Position numbers and translations under genes: made by a program. The notes under the pieces are model-generated. The model was not told the origin of the DNA. It searched no databases and saw only the letters and a program-made list of their open reading frames with translations. From Anthopleura xanthogrammica (Eukaryota; Cnidaria; Anthozoa; Actiniaria; Actiniidae), in assembly GCA_964019055.1 (NCBI GenBank), contig OZ025216.1, positions 4,686,001-4,750,000 on the forward strand: 64,000 nt of DNA. Direction: 5' to 3'. Positions 30,896 to 64,000 of the stretch are shown here, piece after piece; the first letter of the stretch is position 1, and each line of letters starts with the position of its first letter.

Positions 30896-31586
30896 TTTTT
30901 CTAATCTTTGAGGGGCAGTGCGCACGAGTCAAACAATAACAAAGAAGTCAGCTCATTTTTCAGGGAAGCGAGCCATTGTCAAATGCAGCGTTACTGCGCA
31001 TGAGCAGACCGTTATTTGCAGTAAGATGGCTCTGCACCGTAATGCGCATGAGCAGACCGTTATTTGTAAGCAGTTATTTGCAGTTCTCTCGGCCAATCAA
31101 AATGATGGAAAAAATTATTTGAATGATAATGTTTTTTATTATTTCAGACCATGTCATTCCCTAGATATGCATTTGAGTCGCAATGATACATATCTTCTCA
31201 TTACAGGTAAACAAAGAAATGATACTCAAGGTAATGATGCATGGTCGGATATAGGAACCCAACAAATTAGTTCTTTAAGAGTTACAAAATTAATGTAACT
31301 TCAATATACTTATAATTATTTGAACAGGAATTGATAAGCTACAAAAAGTCATAAATAACTGACTTTGAAATTAATAAACTTTATAGCTGATCATGATAAT
31401 TTTTTATCTATAATCTCCACAATTTTTTGTGTCCTTTGCAAACACTTGAGTATGGCCTCTTGCAGAGCATCATGGGATACTTTGGGGTAAGAACTTAAAT
31501 GTTTTCTCATTGAATTAAAAATGTTCCCCAGACTCCATGGCACATGACCAGCATGAAGGTCAATGAAAAGTTATATTATAAATATA

Positions 31587-32813
31587 TTAATGTTTTAGTT
31601 TATCTCGTAAGTTTAGTAAGTTTAATGCCGGCCCCAGTTTCATGAAATGAAGAAGTGACTCTTGCTCCAACAACATGAGAGCGTTCCCGTCAATCTCTTG
31701 CTCTTCTAGGAAATCAACCATACCCTTAGAACATTCTTCTTGGGTGTTAAAATACTCAATTACCTTCGCTACTGACCATTTTGACACATTAGAAGGGCTG
31801 TACATGATACCGGGATTTGAGACTCTTAAATCTCTCATGGGCTTTGAAATCTCACATGATGGATTGGATTGTGAATTGGGTGCTCCATTTTGCATCATAT
31901 ATGGGTTACCTGTTTGGGTATTATTTGATAAGCCATTAGAATACATGCTGTTTACCCCACCAGAGTAATTATAACCATTCTGTGTAGTGTTCATTGAAGT
32001 TACTCCCTGTCTAGGGCTGTGTTGATAGCTACAGCTCCTTGGAGGTGAAGGCCTTCCGACTGAAATCATTGGCGAAGAGTTACTACTTGCCAAAGTATAA
32101 CTTGCCTGTGAACCTGTAAAATTTTGGGCTGGATTTCTAGAATGCAATGGACTCTGTACATATTTTCTTTCAGAAGAGCTTGTAGCTGTTGAATACACTT
32201 GTGTACTGGTATTTCCATCAGATTTCATTCCTGGTAAATTTTGAGCACCATTCTTCCCAGGTGAACTCGTAGGCACAGAATTCATATTGGAAGGATTGTT
32301 AACATGTCGAACATCATGTGATGCATAAAAAACATCCCTATTCTCTTCCTTATGGGGTTTCTGCTCTCCTATTGCCTTTTCATCCTTTGGGATTGTTCTT
32401 TCATTAAAGGCAGGTTTCTGATGCCCTCTTCTATTTGGAAGCGACTCATCAGAGCTACTATGCCGTTCTCTGTAATATCGACTCCCTCTAGACTTTTGGG
32501 ACTCATATGCCGGCCTTATCATGATAGCTTTATCACCAAATTTTGTGTTATTCAACTTTTTCAAAGCTTCAACTGCTTCTTCGTGGTCGTCAAACTTTAC
32601 GAATGCTACTCTATCATGATCCATGGTTTTGATAATCTTGCATATTCTTACTAACCCTGAGCTCTCAAACAAAGAGCGCAAGTCCGTCTCATTTACCTCT
32701 GCTGAGATATTACTGATGTGGAGTCCATAATGGCCACTTCGGTCACGCTGGATTGTTATCTTTTCCGAATGCTGTTTGGACAGATTTTCTTCTTCCTTAG
32801 CAACAGTTGCCAT
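31587..32813 (-). CDS. Intronless RRM-SAM protein, putative RNA-binding regulator (408 aa)
   Basis: One RNA recognition motif lies at about residues 28-102: RNP2-like LHISNI at 31-36 and RNP1-like RVAFVKFD at 68-75. A low-complexity Ser/Asn/Pro/Gln-rich linker spans about 105-340. A sterile alpha motif domain lies at about 343-408 and contains EQEIDGNALMLLEQESL and MKLGPALNLL, the signature of Polyhomeotic/L3MBTL/SFMBT-type SAM domains, several of which polymerise. RNA binding plus SAM-driven assembly is inferred from these domains. The start ATG at 32813 sits in GCCATGG. The coding region has no introns, unlike both neighbours, and its 5' UTR appears spliced. I do not recognise a named orthologue with this architecture. 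Confidence 0.88.
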   Translation of the reverse strand: MATVAKEEENLSKQHSEKITIQRDRSGHYGLHISNISAEVNETDLRSLFESSGLVRICKIIKTMDHDRVAFVKFDDHEEAVEALKKLNNTKFGDKAIMIRPAYESQKSRGSRYYRERHSSSDESLPNRRGHQKPAFNERTIPKDEKAIGEQKPHKEENRDVFYASHDVRHVNNPSNMNSVPTSSPGKNGAQNLPGMKSDGNTSTQVYSTATSSSERKYVQSPLHSRNPAQNFTGSQASYTLASSNSSPMISVGRPSPPRSCSYQHSPRQGVTSMNTTQNGYNYSGGVNSMYSNGLSNNTQTGNPYMMQNGAPNSQSNPSCEISKPMRDLRVSNPGIMYSPSNVSKWSVAKVIEYFNTQEECSKGMVDFLEEQEIDGNALMLLEQESLLHFMKLGPALNLLNLRDKLKH

Positions 32814-32878
32814 GGCAATACTAAATCTTTGTTAATAAGTGGTTTTATTTCAATTTAACTGCACTGCGTCACTAAAAT

Positions 32879-33729
32879 CTGCAAAGAAAATAAAATCCAT
32901 TAGGAGATGAGTTAGAAATATATTACTGTAATGGTTATTTAAGACATGAAACTTTAAAATGGGCCGCTCCAATGTGATAAAGTTTAGCTAGAGCAAGCTT
33001 GCATTCCAATGTTACATGATTCCAAATGCTTTACTGCGATTCTCAATATTCTGCGAACTCAGATATTTCAACTGCTTGTTGTGAAATTGACTTTTGGCAA
33101 CCGTCAATCAAAACTAATCAGTCGGTACCTTTTATATTTTTGACTGGCAGACAGTGAAAACCAAATTCTAACGGTGAAAACTTTACTGAATTCGCAGAAT
33201 ATTGAGAATCGCAGTAACAATCAAAATAGAAAAAAGCTAAGCTATGAGTCCCTTTTTTCCTGAAGCTGCTCTCAAACTGATTAAGAAAGAAAATCATTAA
33301 GAAGAAATTATGTAAGCTTTGAAGCCTTCTTGACACAATGTTGTTTGGGAAGCCATCTTTGATATCTTCATTCGCGCCTCAACCAAACTACTATTTGTTT
33401 CGTAATGTAGTGTACTATAATAACTAATATTACGTATTCTAGCTTTTAGATGCTATAAGACATGAAAATATGAATATTTTCATTTTGATTTTCTATGATA
33501 AACGTAATATAAGCTCTGTCCGGCTGAACGAGAAATCCATAAAACTAGCTAAAGTCTTCTACAAAACGCAGAATAAACAAGCTTGAACGAAAAATATGCT
33601 ACAGAATAGTTCAGCCAGCTAACAGGTAAGCTATTGTAGTCTGTAATTACCTGGTAAAGCAGATATTTTTAAATATTTTGGTTTGTTTTCTCATCGCCTT
33701 GAATAGAAACGCACAACCTTCAAACTCAC
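32879..33729 (-). other. Likely 5' UTR intron of the RRM-SAM gene
   Basis: Sixty-five bases upstream of the ATG is a strong acceptor (TTTTCTTTGCAG at about 32890-32879). A GTGAGT donor lies at 33729-33724 after a GC-richer segment, which would place the promoter near 33.75-33.8 kb. The intron contains a TA-flanked foldback element at 33034-33214. Inferred from splice motifs only. Confidence 0.5.
33034..33214. mobile_element. Foldback element family E, copy 2
   Basis: CTGCGATTCTCAATATTCTG and its inverse are flanked by TA at 33032-33033 and 33215-33216. It lies inside the presumed 5' UTR intron of the RRM-SAM gene. Confidence 0.8.
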
Positions 33730-33774
33730 GTGGAACAGAACGTAGAGCCGGGTGACGTGGGCGAGAGAACCTGG

Positions 33775-36068
33775 GGATATTTAACAATTAGTCCTCGAGT
33801 CCGAATGGTCTACGAGTCAATAGCCCATGAGGCCGAAGGCCGAATGGGCTATTGAATCGTAGGCCATGAGGGCGAGAGGTCTAATTGTTTTAGTAAAAAC
33901 CTACTAATCGGTCCAATAAAAGGATGCAAAAAGTTTTGGATTTTGCTTTAAATGTATTTTTTTTGGTTTTCAAAACCGGCGCTTTTCGCTACTAGAGGTC
34001 TATCACTAATAGACCCCTAGTAGCTCAGCCAATCACAGGGCTCGATTGGTGATAGACCATTAGTAGGTTTTTTCTAACAACAGGGAGCCCAGTTAGAGGA
34101 GTTAGAGGAGTTAGAGGAGTTAGAGGTATAAAGGGTACTCGCCTCTCACCTCTGATGTCCCTCCCTTGATTCAAGAGTTTTTCTCCGGGTTCTCCGCTTT
34201 TACTCCCTCCGCAAAACCTAATACGCTAAATTAGATTCCAATGTTTCAGGGTTGAATCTGTGAGTTAGCCGTGCCCTGGCTTAGATCAGCCCAGAGGTCC
34301 CCAGAGGTTGTTTCAGGGTTCGATCTGAGTTAGGCGTGCCCTGACTTAGATCAGCCCAGAGGTTGTTTCGGTGTACAGTATAGAATATTTGAAGGTTTTT
34401 TTTGAAGGCGTGTTCTTCGAAACAGTTTTTGCGTCGGACTATTCGCGAAGTAAATTTTACACTTCCAATAAAGAATTCTTTTGAAGTTAATTTTATTTCT
34501 TTATTGATTTTTTAATATTAAGCTAATAATGTTCATAAAAATCTAAGCTTTAGCTCAATAAGGTTAAATAAAATAAATCTCTTTCTACATAGTTCAGTTG
34601 AATCATATCAAACTGTTGCCATGGTTCCGGGCCTAAAATGAAAATGGTACAAACTTTAAAACTCCTTGTTGAGTTTTTTTCCTTTTTTCAACTAAAACTC
34701 TCTAAAACCTCTCTCGAATTTTCCCGATCTTTTATGATCTCTTTTGAATAAACTCATAAGATTAAAATACTTTAATTAACAAACTTTTCTTAACTATGTT
34801 AAGAATCTCTCATCGATTATTTACCCCACATCTGGCGGAGACGGTTTGTCAGCACCCTCTCCACCCATTACATAACCAACGCATACGATTGTATAGTCCC
34901 CTCGCAGCACTTCGGGATGCAGCTCAATTTGGAGGACAAAACAATAGGTTCCAATTTTCAAGAGATTGAAGTTCTTTTAATTATTTTGTCCTCCAAATTG
35001 AGCTGCTTTGACGTCACGTGCAAGGGATCTATACAAGGTAGCGGAAGCGGGGAAAGATATCAGACATCTCGTCCATCCGTACCCTCACCTCCCAATACAC
35101 AAATATTGCGCACCGGGGTGGGGGGAGGGGAACAGGGAGGAGGCGATTCGTCAGTACTCTTCCCTGCCCGCTACGCGGAGAAAAGTTGATCGCACGCTCC
35201 AATTCCATCGTACAACCATTTTATACCGAGGGAGTATATCAGTTTTTATATTCCACATAACCAAACCTTCTTTCAATAAAAACTTAATATATTTTTTCCG
35301 CTAAAAGCTAACTGATGTACCCTTGTTTTACATCCATTATCATGCTTACTCGACTGTGCTCCAGTCATCCAGGCTTCTGTAACAAAGCATTATTAACTCA
35401 GCCGTCGAAAATATGATTGACGCGGGAAGCCAAAAAACCCAGTCGACTGGAGTTTTGAATTGTTGTCGTGGTCGCGTAAAATGAAAATGCCTGCAAGCTG
35501 TACTTGGTAGTGCACAATTTTTCACACAAGTCGTTTCACGAACCAACTTCTAGTTTGAAGAACACCTCAAACCATCTTAGTGGAGTGAATCAAGAATGGA
35601 TCTAGACCTCCTCTGCATCATGTAAAATAAAATATTTTTTTCTATCTTAAGAAGAGTTTTACGAGTCAACATCAAGTTTCAAGTCGTTTCACGAAAATCA
35701 AGCCCGAAGAGTTAGAAGTTATCCCTGTGGGACTGACGGAATCGAGAATGAATCTAGACTCCTAGATCCACATCAAGTCAGATAAAATATTTCAGTCTTC
35801 TATCTTCATAAGAATTCCGTAATGATTTACTTAACGTCTCTAACTGCTTTCATTTCTCGTCTTACGAGTCAACATCATGGAATATTGTATCTGAGTGAAA
35901 GTCTTCACCTTTAAAACTGGAATTTCATCCTATCGGGTAGAGTATTCGACAGATGTTTGGCTCTTTGGTGCAATAAAACACTCCTATGACGAGCCCAAAA
36001 TAACTCCTCTTCATTCCGATTCCTTATACCAAGTTCAAGATATATCGATGAATATCATCCCCTTTCGG
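33775..36068. other. Intergenic region between RRM-SAM and GARNL3-like genes
   Basis: No exon found. It contains inverted-repeat blocks at 33785-33895 and 33890-34078, an AGTTAGAGG tandem at 34095-34127, a SINE-like body at 34137-34235, two direct copies of a ~62-bp segment at 34248-34373 and a family B element at 34892-35034. The GARNL3 3' UTR must be here; no polyadenylation site could be assigned. Confidence 0.55.
34892..35034. mobile_element. Palindromic element family B, copy 2
   Basis: Arms GCAGCTCAATTTGGAGGACA and its inverse, with ends TATAGTCCCCT and AGGGATCTATA. Confidence 0.8.
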
Positions 36069-61082
<25,014 letters not shown>

Positions 61083-62904
61083 TCTCGACGAATCTTCGAA
61101 GAATTGGGCCTATATTTTCTTCATAATTTTCCACGTTTCCTTGTGTGTGTTTATTTTCATCGTTTTTCCTGTCGTAGATCGCTTTCTTAAGCGCCGTTGA
61201 CCTCGAGTAAAAACCTTCAATCCTTAACGATTGCAGTGAGATATGTTTTGAATAGACCGGCTGTGTTGATCGAAGCTCAATGTTTCACAAACCAACCACC
61301 GTCCTTGGCGATTGCGAAACCCAAACTTTCGTACCAAATTATGATAAATATCGATTAAAACATAGAACCAATAAAACTCCAGTGTCTAACTCTTGTAATG
61401 CTTGTAGTGAACGTCGTACGAGTTTACGAGTTTTCTACATGCATTAATTATGGTATTATGATTTTTAAAATATGCAAAATCGGTCAACTGTCCAATTTTG
61501 TGTGTTTTGGAAAGGTTCAAGTCAAGAGTAATTGAATGGCGAGTTTTGGAGTATCAGGTTTCGAATATTGTAGGTTGTTGTATCTCTGATTGCAGTTGAA
61601 AATACTATCAAAACAAAAACTCGAGCGACACTTTTACATAACAAGAACCCGTGAAATTGTCCATTGGCGTAAGAAAATATCACTCTCTGTCATAAACAAG
61701 TGGCAATCACCTAAAACAATAGCTAGTGCTATATACGAGGGTAAACACATTGTCAAGCTCTTTTCAATTCATAATCCACATATTGGAAGCTGAGAAAGAA
61801 TATTTTTATGAACTGTTGTTATGATTTGTGATAAGTCAAAGTTGCCTAGTAATGAGATTGTCTACATAAGATAATTTTAACACAGTTCTTCATTAAAAAT
61901 ATCAATTCGGAGGAAAAAAATTTAATACAATTTGTAAACATACTTTAGATCGGTCAGGTTGTCAATCAAAAGGATTCGTTGCGATTGGTTGATATTTATA
62001 AAGATCGATTTGTAGCTCCTCCTTCGGCTGAACTTGAAAATGGCGGCAAACTTTGTAAACATTGACCAACTTCAGAGAACAATAAACAACAGGGACAAAA
62101 AGAAGCAAAACAAAACGTGCGAAAAATTGATTTTCTAGTAGGCGTATTTTTGATAATCAATCCTTTTGTGAAAGTAACTTTGACAAAAGGTTTTCAAATT
62201 TGGCTGTTTTGCCAACTAATTGTGTCTAATTAGAACAAAACCTTGCCTCTTACGGTAGTCTGTCATGAGGTTAAGAATAAACTATCAAGCTCTACAAGAA
62301 ACCTCAAAACAGAGATGAGTGAAAAAGTTTGAATGCAATTGCTGCAGCTAAATTTTCTTCTGTTTTGAAAAAGTACACGCTCCGGAAATATTGATTAAAA
62401 AAGAACTCCGCAATTTTCGGTAGTTTTTTCTTCTTCATAACTGCCCGAAAAGGATTGTTGTTGTAATTCGAGCGGCCCTCGACCAAGTCTTAAAATTAAA
62501 GTCGTATATCTCGCGGAATTCAAGGAGATGGACGGCAAAGATTTGTCTTAATTTTTCATACATTTATACTTCAACTTTTTTCCTCTAAATTTTTGGAAAC
62601 GCGTTTTTTTTCGTATTGGGAAAATACTTGGAGCGGGGGCCGTTTGGCTAAGCATCGAAACGCGCTGTGATTGGTCGGTTCGTAAGTGTTTTTTGTTTTT
62701 CAGTACGTATTGCGAAACATAAGAGTGAGAATCTAAATATGAAGATAATGAAATTAAAACTCATAAAAATCTTAACCTTGGCCTTTACATAAGCTTTTCT
62801 CGCACGGCTGTTTGTGGTTTCTAGTGAAAGTGTGACAGAGTTCAAGTGTCCACAAACCGTCTTACGTTACGGCGCGTCCTACAGCACATGTTGAAATTTT
62901 TTTA

Positions 62905-63125
62905 GGTAGCGCAGTGCTGTGATTGACGGCGGTAATATGGGCGGTAATTACCAGTCCAATGTGTAGATTGACAGTAATATGAGTGGTAATTATCAGTCCA
63001 GTGTTTTGATTGACAGTAATATGAGTGGTAATTACCAGTCCAATGTGTAGATTGACAGTAAAATGAATATGGGCGGCAAGTACCATTGCAATGCTGTGAC
63101 TGACAGTAAAATAGGCGGCAAATAG
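62905..63125 (+). repeat. ~44-bp minisatellite, about five units
   Basis: Units contain ATTGACAGTAATATGAGTGG and TAATTACCAGTCCA; the two outer units are more diverged. Confidence 0.85.
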
Positions 63126-63486
63126 AAACGCACTGCTTTGACGGCAATTGAAGCGCAAAAACCGTCCAAGCAGGAATGCCAAACAAGTAAAACAAAATTA
63201 AAGTTTATTCCAAGCATAGGATTTTATTAAAATATATACAGAAATCATTATATATAGACAGAACCTGGAAATGTCGTTTAGTAACACCACAAGTATGCCA
63301 TTTATCTATTTTGTACTAACGACCGGCATTTTTCAGTACTTATTGCGAAACATAAGCGAGAAAATCAAAACACGAATTTCTGGATCTCTTGCTGCACAAA
63401 AATAAACCAATTGTGAACATCTTATACGAATTGTAAAATCATGCGATATGCAAAAATATTTTTGGTTGAGGTCTATCACCAAATAA

Positions 63487-63715
63487 GGCCAAGTTCAGAT
63501 GTCGTACTTTTGCTGCGTCGAATCTAATTGTCTTTGAGGTTGAGCGCTGTTTTCCCATTAACTAGTAGAAGTATGTAGACCAAGCTTAACATATGCCGTC
63601 TCCTGGCAATAAGCTAAAGAGCTGATGTCTTATATGGTAGTTGGCGTTTTCCTAGCCGCTGGCTTCAAAGGCAATTAGATTCTACGTGGCAAAAGCTCGA
63701 CGTCTGAACTTGGCC
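63487..63715. mobile_element. Element family C (PIF/Harbinger-like MITE), copy 2
   Basis: GGCCAAGTTCAGATGTCG and its inverse, with inner CGTCGAATCTAATTG and CAATTAGATTCTACG, flanked by direct TAA at 63484-63486 and 63716-63718. Confidence 0.8.
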
Positions 63716-64000
63716 TAAGAGAACATGTATTTTTGAATAATAAAAATTAAAAGATAAATACAGCAAAAACTGAATTAAAAAAATAATAAAACAATTCGTA
63801 ACCTTTAAATAATTTCGTAATCTTGTAAAAAATGAAGTGCTTTTAAGGAAATCAATACCCAGCTTCGCCAAAATATTTGCACCATTTTTCACCTTTCTTA
63901 TTAAGTAATCGGTACCTAATCATAAATTATACGTTCTAAGTTTTTATATTGGATAATAATGTTTACAACTTTTTCACACTAATATTTGATTTGTAGAGAC

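Larger units (their letters stand above)
28004..31586. other. Intergenic region between CTL and RRM-SAM genes
   Basis: No exon was found. It holds a pyrimidine/purine-skewed repeat at 28231-28500, a 55-bp minisatellite, fragments of families E, F and L, a CAGGG-ended MITE and a palindrome at 30727-30895. The CTL upstream promoter and the RRM-SAM 3' UTR must lie at its two ends. Confidence 0.6.
61083..64000. other. Upstream flank of the distal GARNL3 start
   Basis: The distal promoter must lie just above 61082; no core element could be assigned. A 32-codon plus-strand frame from 62039 (MAANFVNIDQLQRTINN) weakly resembles KIAA1958-type N-termini. Otherwise a minisatellite and one MITE. Confidence 0.45.

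Noticed and set aside
62039..62137. 32-codon frame resembling a KIAA1958-type N-terminus
   Set aside because: Similarity too weak and too short; noted only in the flank description.

Overview
This is a eukaryotic nuclear window with spliced genes and GT-AG introns of 50 bp to several kb. It is AT-rich and packed with microsatellites, palindromic mini-transposons, SINE-like and LINE remnants. The repeat load, compact ~1 kb introns, protein sequences close to vertebrate orthologues and a Crypton/KIAA1958-type fragment point to a cnidarian, most likely an anthozoan (coral or sea anemone). That is an inference, and no species is claimed.

Three protein-coding genes lie on the minus strand. (1) 28003 to 793: a complete choline-transporter-like gene (SLC44/CTL family) with 28 constitutive-type coding exons in my reading, two alternative first exons and one possible 33-nt cassette exon; every junction is in phase, giving about 701 aa. 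(2) 32813 to 31587: an intronless 408-aa coding region joining an N-terminal RRM to a C-terminal Polyhomeotic/L3MBTL-like SAM domain, with a likely 5' UTR intron. (3) 61082 (or 53057) to 36069: a 27-exon GARNL3-like gene with a Rap-GAP domain that keeps the GND catalytic motif and a Citron-homology (CNH) domain, giving about 967 or 923 aa depending on the first exon. The three genes are unrelated in pathway and form no operon or cluster.

The rest is introns and intergenic DNA shaped by transposition. A 5'-truncated non-LTR retrotransposon with an open reverse-transcriptase frame (18.5-20.1 kb) and a second LINE tail (20.4-20.9 kb) sit in CTL introns. At least a dozen families of short inverted-repeat elements are visible, many with readable target-site duplications: TA (mariner-like), TTA/TAA (PIF/Harbinger-like), TTAA (piggyBac-like), 5-6 bp (hAT-like), 7 bp and 9 bp (Mutator-like). 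Several are nested or abutting, which gives insertion order. Large tandem arrays include a 2.2-kb TGAA tetranucleotide array at 38.8-41.05 kb, a 0.7-kb TTG/CTG triplet array at 3.3-4.0 kb, and 55-bp, 89-bp and ~44-bp minisatellites.

I see no rRNA, convincing tRNA, CRISPR array or dedicated defence or biosynthetic system. The most interesting items are the paired alternative first exons in both large genes, the RRM-SAM fusion, a palindrome carrying two hammerhead-ribozyme-like cores, an intronic array of RFX X-box-like sites, and the nested mini-transposons.
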